Source of the DNA: Piscicola geometra
Taxonomy: Eukaryota > Annelida > Clitellata > Hirudinida > Piscicolidae
Length of the DNA stretch: 64,000 bases
Direction of reading: 5' to 3'
Assembly: GCA_943735955.1 (NCBI GenBank)
Contig: OX030955.1
Span: 8,332,269 to 8,396,268, forward strand
Within the stretch, counting starts at the first letter, position 1. Every line of letters starts with the position of its first letter. Of the stretch, positions 29,414-42,193 are shown in pieces. Below the pieces are notes generated by a model that had not been told where the DNA came from, searched no databases, and saw only the letters and a program-made list of their open reading frames with translations. Position numbers and translations under genes: made by a program.

Positions 29414-31630
29414 TGTGGAGATATCCGTCGTTTAAGTGGTGGCAATGTTGTAGAGAGACAAGTTGTGTTGGCGGATGGAGGATTCGTGAGGGCTTCGAGA
29501 CCACAGCAAAACCCGCCACTATTTTACTTGAGAATGCCAACAACGCAACACACTTCTCAGCAACAACTGCCTACAACAATCGACCATCGCCAACACACAC
29601 AACAACTCGCACAACAAACATTTCCAGCATTCTCACTCCAACATAATCTTCCAGACTTCACAAGCAACCACCACAACTACTATCATGACCAGCAGCAACA
29701 ACGGGGTCAAGGTCAAGGTTATAGTCGTCAAGAATGCAACAACAACCCACCCATCAACATCAGCTTCAACTTCCACTACTACAATCAGCAACAAACTCAC
29801 AACTATTATTGTACTCATGCTCAACAACGACAACAACCAAATTCATACCAGAATCAACCAACACATCAACAACAACAGCTACACCAACAACAACTAAATC
29901 AACAACAACCATATCAACAACAACAGCCATTTCAACATCAACAACCACAACGACCACCGCTAGAAAGTCAACTAGTTTACCAGCCCCAGCCAGAACAACA
30001 AGTCAGTCGGATACTACTACAACAATCTGCCCAAGAGCCACGAATCCAACAACGACCACTACAACAGCAAGTGCAACAACCTCGACAACAACAACAACTC
30101 AAAACTTACAAACACCAACAACTACTTTCGTCTTTTCAACAACCACCAACTCAAAAAGTCAATCAAAAACTAAAAATTCAAGAACAGCAATCTCATATTC
30201 AACGAAAACTACATCAGCAAAAACTACATCAGCAAAAACCACAACAACTACAACCACAACAACTACAACCACAACAACTACAACCCCTACAACTACAACC
30301 GCCACAACAGCTACAACCACCACAACTACAAAATCCACAACAACTACAACCACCACAACTACAAAAACCACCACAACAACCTTCAAGAGAACCAAACGCA
30401 AGCTTCCACGCCCCATTCAAGAACTTGGAACTGTTCCAGGACCAGGCGTTTCTGCGCATGCTCAACAAGCACATGAGTCACCTTGACAACCCACCCCCCG
30501 CCATGCCACCCTCGGACATCACTGCTGCACTGCCCCATCTTTCTCCGACTGCCCCGCCACAACTGTTGCATGCAAGAAGTATACAAAAAACCGAACAACA
30601 AGATATACAGAAACAACAACAACATAATATACAAAAACAACAACAACAAAATAATATACAAAAACAACAACAACATCTAAAAAAAAGTGTTCAAAATCAA
30701 GAAAAAATCAGACAAAAAGAAAAAGAAAAACATGAAAAACAACACAAACAACATCTGCAACACTTCTATCAACGCAAGGAAGATCACACGAATATTTCAT
30801 CATCACACAGCAACTTCATTCAACTTGCCAGTCATAGTGCAGGTCACGTGCTTCCTTTCTCGCAACTTCAATCCTCCAAAAACCATGGACCCATCAAGGA
30901 CCCACCACAACTCAACCTCAAACAGCAAACAACTACTAAAGAACACAATCAACAACAACAACAACAACAACCTACTAAACATCAACAAAAACAAACCACT
31001 AAACATCAACAACAACCCACTAAACAAAAACTACAACAACTCATTAAAGAACAACAACACAAGATACATCATCATCACCACCACCACCACAACACGAAGA
31101 GGAGGAGAAGCATAGCGGAGTCTAGCAAGGGGAGGGCCTGCAAGGAGAGGCTGCAGAGACGCTACCTCGAGAGGCTCACCCGCAAGTACCACAGCTGCCA
31201 CTCCTTCAACCTCTACTTCAGGAGGGTGTGTCCCCAACGACTACTCAAGCGTCCGATTGTCACTAAACGACGACTGAGTAAACAAAAACAACACAAATAC
31301 CAGCCACCACAACAGCAAGTTGAACAGCAACAACAACAACAACAAGCAGACAAGCATCAAGCGCCACCATCTACCACAACGACTCCATTCATTCACCTTG
31401 TCGCTCTTGATTGTGATCTTAGAGCCACAAGCGCCATAACAGCATTAACAGCCTCTAATACACTAGCGACCACTACCGCAGTAGAAACAGCAAGCTTTAA
31501 GCACGCAGTGGCCACTGTGGCGACTGCAACAATGCCACAAGCCACACCCCTCTCTAAGCATCAACCAATAAACGTAGAGACAACATTTGCAGCAGCTTCA
31601 AAAACTTTCGGTACGACTAAAGTCATTTTC

Positions 31631-31694
<64 letters not shown>

Positions 31695-34600
31695 CTGAGG
31701 AGGAGGATACTGCTGTGGGTAAGGGTAATGAAGAAACTTTCAATGAAAATGTAGGTATTGATAATGATGATGGAGGGGCTGATAATGATGGTGGAGGTAT
31801 TGATAATGATTGTGGAGGTGCTGATGATGATGATGGAGGTGTTGATAACGATGATGAAATAAGGGCCTATATAGCAAGTGCCTTCGCTAATTCAAAAAAT
31901 GAAGGTGAGGAAGAGGAAAGATGTAACATTGGGGGTCACTCAGTTTTGTGTGATGATAATGATACTGGTCGTCATGATAATGATCGTCTTAGTGATGATA
32001 ATGATGATGGTAGTGATGATAATGATGATGGTAGTGATGATAATGATGATGGTAGTGATGATAATGATGATGAGGGCGCTCGGATAAAAGAAAATTCAAA
32101 ATTAGAAACAATTACTGTTGCTGAAAAGAATATCGAAATTAGAAAAGATGGTGATGATGACTATGATAAGAAGAGTGATGATGATGCTGCTGCTAGTGAT
32201 GACGATGATGATGACGACGATGATGATAGTAGTGATGATGAGCTAGATTGCATTCTAGGACGAAGGATTGATGAGGAGATCTTGAAGAAATGCTCAGTCA
32301 GCAGTGATGTCGTTAATGAAGATGATAATGATGCCATTAGGGGTAGAACGAATAAAGATGAAGATGATAATCTTAACATTGCCAATGATGATGATAATAA
32401 AGATAATTTATATGATAGGGGTGGTGGTGATGATGGTAGTATTGATAGTTGCGTGGAAGAAAGTTTCAGTAAGAGTGATGACGGTGATGAGGGTGGTGAT
32501 GATGGTGATGATGGTGATGATGATGATGATTATAAAAACTTAAAGATGAAGAAGAATGATGAAAGGGCTCTTGATAATAGTTGCATTTTGATAAGGAATG
32601 ATAAAAATGATGATAATGATAACATCATCAACAAATTACTAATGGAGTTAAGTGATAGCAGTAGCTGTAGCTTTATCCAAAAATGTGAGTTCAGTGATGA
32701 TGCTAATGGTGGTGGTGAAGATGCTGATGATGATAATGATGATGGCGATGATGATAAGGATAATGATGACTACCTCGAGCCTGATCATCGTGATATTGAT
32801 TGTGGTGATGGTTATGATAAGGATTATTATCATCACCAACGCACAAATGTTGCATTATTAAACAATGAAGAGGTATCAGTCATCATTGATTCGGATGGTG
32901 ATGATAATGATGCTAATGTTGGTGATGATAATGATGTGGTTGGAGATGTTGATAATGATGTTGGTGGAGCCTATGGTGTTAATGATGCTGGTGGTAAAGC
33001 CGACGATGATGATGATGATGATGATAGAGCCAATAATGATAATGTTGATGGAGCCGATGATGATGATTATGAGGTTGGTGGAGGAGATGGTGATGATAAG
33101 GGTGTGGATGGTGGCGACGATGGCAAATATAATGATATTTGCTGGAATAATTATAATAATTGTAAGGAAGACGTTAACAACAATGATGACAACTTTCAAG
33201 ATAGCGAAATCAATTATGAAGATGATGACGAAAAAGTTAAGAACATGGGTGATAATGATGGTGATGAAAAAGATAATGAAAATGATAATGATGATGATGG
33301 TGGTGGTGGTAGTGAAGATCTTTTGAAAGCCTGCAATAACTTTTCCAGTTTTGATAGCAGTGTCAAAAGTGGTGATAACGACGATGATGATGTGAGTGCT
33401 GATAACGATGATGATGATGAAGTAATGGCTTCTTACATTGATAATATTTTCTTGAAAAGTGATGCGCATGATTGTGATGGTGATGATGATTGTGATAATG
33501 GGGGTGGAAATGATGATAATGATGATGGTGATGATGATAATGATGATGATGATAATGATGATAATGATGATTGTGATAATGGAGGTGGTAATGACGATAA
33601 TGATGATGATGGTGATGGTGATGGTGGTGGTGATGATGGCTTAGTAGGAGATGGTAATGTGGCTGAGAGTGTTAGTTCAAATGGCGGTAAAATCGATGTG
33701 AGAATTGTGTCTAGTCCGAAAGGTGTGTATCATGTAGATGAGGATCGAGTTGATAATGATGATGATGACGATGATAATGGGGGTGATGATGATGGTGATG
33801 TTGGTGGTGGTTATGATGGTGGTGGTAATGGTGTTGATGATGATGGTATTTTAGATGGTGTTGCGAAGAGTGCAGGTGAAGTGTTCAGCGGTTTCAGTGT
33901 CTCGAGTGTGACAGCAGCGATTAGTGAAAGAGCAAAAAATGATGTGGATGATGGTGATGATGATGGGGATGAGGAGGATGAGGATGATGATGATGAGAAG
34001 TATGATGATGATGATGTTAGGAGGAAATATAATCATGATGATTTTGCAAATGATCTCGCACTAGGTAATGAGGGTGGTGTTAGTGATGATGATGATGCTG
34101 ATGACGATGCTGATGATGATAATGATGCTAAGAATCATTGTGCCGTTGGAAAATTATATTTGAGAAATGGAAAGAAAGATGATGAAGGAAGAGTTGATGG
34201 TGATGATGATGATGATGAAGGTGGCGTTGCTGGAGATAGTGTCTTTGATTGGGACTCTAAAGGTGATGCTGATGGTAGTGATGTAAATACGAAAGATGAT
34301 GACGATGGTGGTGAGGATAGAGGCTGTGGCGATGATGATAATGATGAAGGTGATGTTGTTGGTGTGATTGGTGGTAGGAGTAGGTGTGGTGTGGCCAGTG
34401 AAGCAGAGATTGGCGTTGAGGGTGTCTTTGTGAGAGAGGATGAAGTAACTCAGGAGAGGGTTCATAAGGGTGGTGATGATGATGCTGAAAAGGGTGGTGA
34501 TGAAGATGATAAAGGTGGTTGTGATGATGATGATGGTGCTGATAAAGGTGGTGGCAGTTATAATAATGTTGAGGAAGTTAGAAAGTGTGACGAAGTAGTA

Positions 34601-36593
34601 CAAAATGGTGATGGTGGGATGGGTATCGATGAAAGTAATGGAGGAGATGGTGGTGATGATGATGATGATGATAAAGATAGAGATGGTAATGGTGATGATC
34701 GTGTAGATGATTCTAAGGACGATAATTCTAATGAGGATAATGATGCTAATGGTCATGATGACGATGACGATGAAGACTTAAGAGGGCTAATCGCATTGAA
34801 TGTAAATCAATATGATGACACGGCGTTAACAGATGCTGATGCAATTACAGAGAAAACATTTTATACTACTGCTGCTGCTGCTGCTGCTGCTACTACTGCT
34901 GCGAATCATTTAACTACCCCTATTACTACCACTCCTACTATTACTACCATTCCTTCTATTACTATCATTCCTACTATTACTACCACTCCTACTATTACTA
35001 CCACTCCTACCATTACTACCACTCCTACTATTACTACCATTCCTACCATTACTACCATTCCTACTATTACTACCATTCCTACTATTACTACCATTCCTAC
35101 TATTACTACCATTCCTACTATTACTACCTTTCCTACTATTACTACCACTCCTACTATTACTACCATTCCTACTATTACTACCACTCCTACTATTACTACC
35201 ACTCCTACTATTACTACCACTCCTACTATTACTACCTTTCCTACTATTACTACCACTCCTACTATTAATACCATTCCTTCTATTACTACCATTCCTACTA
35301 TTACTCCTGCTAATACTATTAAAACTACTTTTGCTATTGCTTCTACTATTATTACCACTTTTACTAGTACTCATTCTACTAATACTTCTACTTCTACGGT
35401 TACTACCACTTCTACTATTACTTCTTTTACTAATACTTCCACTTCTACTATTACTTCCACTACTTCCACTATTACTTCCACTACTTCCACTATTACTACC
35501 ACTTTTACTATTACTACTACTTCTACTATTACTACCTCTTCTACTAGTACTTCAACAACAACAACAACGTCAGTTGTCGCCTACACACCACAAACTACAC
35601 TAATAACTCCAATAAGGATTCTCACAATGACAACATCCTCGACAACTTCACCACAAAATTCATCACCAAAGACATCTTTCGCAACAACACCAACAAAAAT
35701 CACCACGATGACAACGCATGCAACACTCGGCAACAACGACCACAACCTCGACGATTCGAGTCTTGTGCGAAACGAACGCAAAACTTTCGATGCGGGTCAA
35801 TGCGTCAATGCACTGGAAATCCTCATCAATAACAACTTTCATAATAAGGAAGATCCTATTAGTTGTAGTAGTAGTTGTTGTTGTTGTAGTAATACTAGTA
35901 GTTGTTGTAGTAGTAGTAGTAGTAGTTGTAGTAGTAGTAGTATTTTCAGTTTTGATATTAATAGTTATTGTATTAGTAGTAGTATTAGTAGTGATAGTAG
36001 TAGTATTAGTACTAATAGTAGTAGTATTAGTTTCGTCAGTAACAGAAATGAAATTAGCAGTTGTATTAGTAGTATGATTAACAACATTGAAAATAATTGT
36101 ATAACGGATGCTGCGAGTGTGTGGGAAATAGCTGCTTCTAATGAAGAAGTTATCAGCAAGGAAGCTACTGTTGTTGCTGACGTTGTTGCTGATGTTGTTG
36201 GTGTTGGTGATAGTTTTGTTGTTGGTGTAGGTGGTGGTGTTATTGATGGTGGTGGTGGTGTTGTTGATGATGGTGGTTGTGTTGTTGATGATGGTGGTTG
36301 TGTTGATATTGTTCACGGTGTTGTTGTTGGAGATGCTAATATTGATGTTGATGTTGAGAAGGATTTTAGTTGTAGCATAAGCACTTCTTTTGTATCAGTC
36401 GGCTCTACTGATACTACTACCAGTATTACTACAACTAACCTTTATTCCATTGTTGATTCTACTGCTACTACAACTTCTACTACTCCTATTTGTACTACCA
36501 CATCTGCAAGCCATACTACTACTACTACTACTACTACTATCACCACGACCAGTACTACTGATACTGTGTCCACTACTACCAGTACTACTATTT

Positions 36594-36627
<34 letters not shown>

Positions 36628-37179
36628 CTTTACTACTACAAATACTTCTACTAATACTATACCAATAAGTATGATTAGTACAACTACTAAGCACATTACT
36701 AACTATATTACTATTCCTAGTCCTACTAATACAATTACTGCCACTTTTTCTTCGGCTATATTTACTGCTAATTCGACTATTATCAATGCTACTATAAATA
36801 CTATTTCTTCTACTACTTCTAACAGTACTTCTATTAGTATTGCTAATATTACCACTAGCTCTACCAGTACTACTACTAGTATTTCTAATACTACCACTAT
36901 CTCTACCAGTACTACTACTAGTATTTCTAATACTACCACTATCTCTACCAGTACTACTACTAGTATTTCTAATCCTACCACTAATTCTATGAGTACTTAT
37001 ACTATTTCTATTCCCACTTCTATCACTAGTACTATTATTAAAGCTATTACTACTATCATTACTACTACTACTTCCACTACCCCAACCAATATCCTTACTA
37101 GTATCACTAACGCAACTATTTTTGTTACTACTATAGCAACAAGCACTCCTAATACCACTGCTTTTATTACTACTAATAT

Positions 37180-37229
<50 letters not shown>

Positions 37230-40200
37230 TTACTAATACTACTACTACTACTACAAATACTACTGCTACTCCTACAACTACCCATACTACTCTGACTCCT
37301 TCCAACACCACCACTACCACCACCACTTCTTCAATTGACAATGATAACACTGGAGTATTAAAGGCATGTGGCCTCAATACAGATATTAATGTCGCCTCCA
37401 AGCAACCTCTTGCAGCGTCTGTCACCCCTGCCTCTTACAAATACAACAACAACTATAATAATGGATCTACTATAACTACTACCAGTATTACTACTTCTAC
37501 TACTATTACTGCTCCTACTAATGCTGCTACTACTACTACTGCTACTATAACTCTTACTACTGCTTCTACTACTACTACTGCTTCTTCTTCTCCTACTAAT
37601 ATTATCAATAATGATACTAGTAAAAATAATAATGATAATAATATAAATGATAAGGATGATAGTAATATAAATGATAAGGATGATAATAATAATGATAATA
37701 CTAATAATAATAATGATAATGTTGTTGGTACTTTTTATAATGAAATTCAAAATGGTACTTATGATCATGATGAATTTGCTAATTTTAGTAATAAAACTCA
37801 TAATAATACAAATCATAATAATTATAAAGTTAACATCAAAAAAACAAGGACTGACGATTATTTGGTGGCAGTGGAAGAATACATTGATAATGATGATAAT
37901 GATAACGACGGCGATGATGATGATAATGGTAACGAAGACGATGATGATGATAATGATAACGATGAAGCTCGAGGTGATGATAGTGATAACGATGAAGCTC
38001 AAGGTGTTGATAATGATAACGATGTAGCTCAAGGTGATGATAATGATAACGATGAAGCTCAGGGTGATGATAATGATAACGATGAAGCTCAAGGTGATGA
38101 TGAGGGCGACAATGTTCGCTATAAAAATGATCAAGATTTTAATTTGTGTTACAACAATGATCATGCTTTACGTGGTGGTGATGATAATGATCGTAATGGC
38201 GAGGATAATTATCGTCATGGGGATGATAATGATCATCATGGTGATGATAATGATCGTCATGGTGATGGTAATGATGGCAATGGTGATGGGGTAAGTCTTT
38301 GTCGAATGAATAATTTGGTTGATAATGATTTTGTAAGCTCGAAAGGCAATGATTATGATGGCGATGATAATGATGATGGTAAAGATGAGGCTGGAGATGA
38401 TAGTGATGAGGATGTAATTGACGATAAAATTTCTGAAAATGATAAACATATCAAAGATGATGATAACGATTATGAATGGGCACGTGGTGATATTGGAGGA
38501 GATGATGATGATCATGATCATGCTGCTAATTGCGATGACTTTGTAGAGGTCAATGAGGACTTGCATACTTGTACTAATAGCGATGATTCTCAGGGCGTAA
38601 ATGATCGTACCAATTATAATATAAATGATGAGGGTAAAATGAACAACAACAACAATGAAAATAATAAAACTAATTTTGTTGGAGATGATGCTAATGGCTC
38701 AGTCGTTTGTGTTCACGCCGAAGAAAGCGATATTTGGCGGGAAAATGAAGTTCTTGAAAACAAAATTTGGACTTCAAATCAAAATCGAGTAGAACACCCC
38801 ATGAGAGAACCCTCTGTAAACGGTGTTGGTACCGAAATAGTGGCTACGAGCAGTAAAGACGTTCCGACTTGCGAGGCAAATGTGGTTTGGAACTGCGTTG
38901 ATGGAGATGGAGTGGTACTGGAAGACACCTACTTGAGAGGGGTGGGTGCTCGTGAGGCAGAGTTGGTTGGAGTGCTTGATGATGGTGCTGATGCGGAGGG
39001 TTGTGCACTGGAGGGATGCAAGGTCTTTGAAGAGTACCACGAGGTTGGGCCGAATGGTGATGAGGGCGAAGGTGCTGATGATGATTACGACAGAGAGGCT
39101 CGCCAGGAGATCGACATGGCGGTCGAGAGCATTTTGAGGGTGGACTACTTCCGGAGACAGCCTCTGAATCATGCTGAGGTGGAAGGCTGCGAGGGAGAAG
39201 TTGCCTTCGAAGTTGGTGTGCCAGATGTCGATAAGGAGGATGTACTGGGAGGGTATGAGGCTGATGTTGGTGGAGAAGATGAGAAGGAAGAGGATGGAAT
39301 AGAAGGAGCTTTGAAGGTTTCAGAAGTTTCCAAGTGGGTCAAGTCACCAAGAGCGAGGTCCCAGTTGGCAGTGAGTGCTGATGGCAACAAGAAGTTCCTC
39401 AAGTCCTTCAAGAGCAAGTGGTTCCTGATGCACAAGAAGACAAAGGAGGACGAAGGATTCAGTCCCGTCAAACTCCAAATAAGTCCCGCCAAGTATAAAG
39501 TTGAAGCAGGAAACATGACTGGTAAGAAGGAGAAGAAAAAATGGAAGAAGACTAAAAGGTCAGATCTGAAAAAGAATAAATGGGATGCAAAGTCATTTTC
39601 GTTCGCCAGGGGGCTTGCTGGTGCCTTGAAGTACTGCATCAGTCACTCGGGCATGGCTGCTGAGCGCACCAGAAGATTGGTGGCGATTAAGCGATTGAGG
39701 CTGGAAAACAAAGTCTTGGTGGAAGATGTGACCTTGCAGTTTGAAGGAGCCTTGAGACTGGATGCCATCTCACCAATGACTAGAAATCCAGGCCGCCAAC
39801 CTCTATACAGCATCTTCTCAAGGACGTCAGACATGTACAGGCCAGTCACTTACTGCCAGTTACGGAGATCGTCTGCTCTAGACGAACGTGCAGGCACTTT
39901 TCGTGAAGTTTCTGTGGCTCCCATCACCGCCACCAATGCACCCAACACCGAGGCGTCTCCGTGCAGCATTCCTCAACCAACGATTGCAGTTGTTCTTGAA
40001 GAAACTAACGACACGCCTGTCGCTGAGAATTCTTGCAGAGACGATTCAAAATCGTTTTGCTTCACCGACAAGAGCAACAGCAGCAACATCGACATCAACG
40101 TCACCAGCATCAACAATGACGACAACGTCAACAATGACGACAACGTCAACACTGGCAACAGAAACGTCCTTGAAAACGACAGCACGGGTTTGAGTGAGAC

Positions 40201-42193
40201 AGTCAACTACCCAACTGACATCTCCTGCATCATCTCGGCCGCCATCAAGAGCTCCTTTGACCCCGAAGACTTCTTTTTCAAAGAAGAAACCGCTTCTACT
40301 CCGCTGCAGTCTCTGCCCCACCACAAGGCTAGCCAATCATTTGATCTGGACCATTCGATGCCCTTCAACTCCAACCAAGCCTATGACGCCAGCTACCCTC
40401 ACTCGAACTACCCTCTTCATAGCAATCTCAACCCTGCCTATCCTTTTTTCAAACAGTGCCTCTACAACGATTCCGAGGTGTCTGATTGTTACAGCAGCAG
40501 CAAAAGGAGAGAAAACGATGCGGATGGTGAGGCTCAGAGCAAGAAGACATTGAGACACCACGGGGACATGAAGCCTTCAAGAAGGGCCTATCTGGCATCC
40601 CTGCAACGACCCTTCCCAACCTCACCTTCAGCTCTTCCTTCTTCCTCCATCTCTTCTAACCACTTCACTCCGAGACTCTCACATCGAAACATCACTGCTT
40701 CAACCTGTTGCAACTCTAAGATAAGCGACAATAGCGTTACTTTTTCCTTCAATAACAACACCAACATCAACAACAACACCAACAATGGAGCCCTTTATAG
40801 CGGTCACGATTCTTCCAACCCCTCTTCACAACCCACCATCGCTTCTCTCTTCTCCAACCCCAATGCCCTCCCACCCTGGAGTCCCCGAGACAACTGCCAC
40901 AACTACCCGCTCCACATCCGTTCTTCTTACAACCACTTATCAGACCATATCGTCAAACCAACCGCAATTTACGATCCACGACCTTTGAAACCATTGGTCT
41001 GCCCGCCTGTCAATCAAAATCTCATGTCCAATCTTCATTCATCACTGGCAAAGAACTACGCCTGGAGACAGCCTCGTAATACCCTCCCTGCCAAGCCTAT
41101 CCCAACCTTTGTGTCTCTTCCGCCTTCCATTTATCTTTCTCATTCGTCTCTACCATCCAACCCTTTCAACAACTCTCATCCATCCTTCATGCCCATCAAA
41201 CACCTTCCAACCTACCCTCTCCACACTCCAGACAACTTCCAACAGGACTTCCTCCATCAAAATCGTGTCAAACTCAACCACTACCATCCCAACACCAGCA
41301 CCAACATGAACAAAAGCCAGATCATCACTAAAAACAACCCCAACAAAGTCATTGGCAACCTTTACTCGCCTGGTCTTGTGGTTCCACATACAGCGTTTCC
41401 TCTGCTCACCCGCCAAGCCCATCAAGCCCCATCCCATCAAAACAGTCGCCACATTGAGCAACTATACACACAATCTTTGCAACAACATCACTTCAAGCAA
41501 CAGCAGCAACAACACTTTCTCCAACAACAAAAACATTTGCAACAACAGCAGCAGTATCAAGAACAATTGGCATTTCTCAGTAAGTCTGAAGCTCCAAGTT
41601 CTTCTCGCAAGCACAAGTCTTCCCAGAAGAAATCCAAGACACAAGCCACGGTTGACACTTCTTCTATGAATAGTCTCAACATCCTACACAACAACATCCC
41701 TTACATCAGCAACAACAACTTCAACATCCCACTTAACAACAACTCAAACAACATGCAACAACTAAACAGTGGTAAATTCAATTACCAGATAGATAACTTG
41801 TTGATGGATTCACAACAAAACAACATGTCGATCCTTAACAACAACAAACACAACAACACACAATTTGAGCCTCACCTTAGCAACAACAGCAACAACAATA
41901 GCAACTACATAGACCCCTTCAACACTAGTTATTCTCTGCCGTATTATTATCGTCCACACTGCATAGACAGAGAATTCAAAGAACGTTCAATTCAGTCTTT
42001 AAATAACCAAGATGACTATTTTCTGGGCAAGGCAAGTGCTTCTATCACCTGCAACAACAATAGCGACAACAACAATGACAACATCAACAACATCATCAAC
42101 AACACTAGTAGTAGTAGCAGCAACAGAGGCTTCTATGACGACTGTCGCTTCAAAGGCTCGCTACAACACCGCAACAACCACCATCAGTCTTGA
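24374..42193 (+). CDS. giant low-complexity protein, 5939 aa, single uninterrupted frame, function unknown
   Basis: I do not recognise this protein. It has no signal peptide and no clear membrane segment. Blocks in order, rough residues: Lys-rich N-terminus 1-275; Asn-rich 276-350; PCTTP repeats 374-416; Thr and Asn tracts to 1300; Gly-Ser-Cys repeats 1585-1683; Gln/His-rich 1770-2240; a basic island 2241-2306 (CKERLQRRYLERLTRKYHSC); an Asp tract at 2419 opening about 1050 acidic residues; TITTxP repeats 3515-3645; Ser, Gly and Thr/Ser blocks to 4320; Asn/Asp blocks to 4740; a complex basic island 4990-5170 (FKSKWFLMHKKTK); and an Asn/Gln/Pro/His-rich C-terminus. Islands with KR-rich stretches suggest a nuclear or scaffold protein, which is inference. 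Neighbouring genes are intron-rich, so a 17.8-kb intronless coding run is remarkable. Some segments could be introns that happen to stay open. RNA data would settle this. Confidence 0.7.
25494..25620 (+). repeat. 15-bp coding minisatellite (PCTTP)
   Basis: About eight tandem copies of CCTTGCACCACCCCC, some with AGCACC, encode PCTTP and PCSTP pentapeptides in the giant frame. It is the only strongly GC-rich patch near the start of the frame. Confidence 0.9.
25928..26020 (+). repeat. (ACT)n coding microsatellite, poly-Thr
   Basis: About 30 pure ACT codons followed by AAT codons, giving poly-Thr then poly-Asn. Synonymous purity points to recent expansion. Another ACT run lies at 27196-27294. 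Confidence 0.95.
27705..27755 (+). repeat. (AAT)n coding microsatellite, poly-Asn
   Basis: About 17 AAT codons in the giant frame. A shifted frame would read TAA stops. Confidence 0.95.
29117..29420 (+). repeat. 27-bp coding minisatellite (Gly-Ser-Cys)
   Basis: Around ten variants of a 27-bp unit of GGT, AGT, TGT and GTG codons, encoding GSSSSCGVG-type nonapeptides, ending in longer Ser runs. Read one base over, the AGT runs would give TAG stops. Confidence 0.9.
29690..31090 (+). repeat. CAA-rich coding region (Gln/His-rich)
   Basis: Imperfect CAA, CAC and CCA codon runs produce Gln-rich sequence with His, Pro, Leu and Lys. It is interrupted at 30400-30560 by a complex stretch (NLELFQDQAFLRMLNKHMSH) that may be a short interaction motif. 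Confidence 0.8.
31629..31695 (+). repeat. (GAT)n coding microsatellite, poly-Asp
   Basis: About 22 GAT codons open a roughly 3.1-kb acidic region (to 34790) dominated by GAT, AAT and GGT codons. It includes a 21-bp unit, SDDNDDG, repeated about four times at 31995-32075. Confidence 0.93.
34915..35305 (+). repeat. 18-bp coding minisatellite (TITTxP hexapeptide)
   Basis: About 21 tandem copies of an 18-bp unit, ACTATTACTACCATTCCT and close variants, encoding TITTIP, TITTTP or TITTFP. Confidence 0.93.
36858..36985 (+). repeat. 42-bp coding repeat
   Basis: Three copies of a 42-bp unit encoding SISNTTTISTSTTT, with the last copy diverged, within the Thr/Ser-rich part of the giant frame. Confidence 0.85.
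37945..38105 (+). repeat. 30-bp coding repeat (acidic decapeptide)
   Basis: Five copies of a 30-bp unit encoding NDNDEAQGDD or close variants (EARG, VAQG), within an Asp-rich stretch. Confidence 0.88.

Noticed and set aside
36395..37285. Antisense 296-codon Ser-rich frame opposite the giant gene
   Set aside because: Complement of ACT-rich coding repeats. A poly-Ser reading is expected by composition, and several other antisense frames in the giant locus have the same cause.
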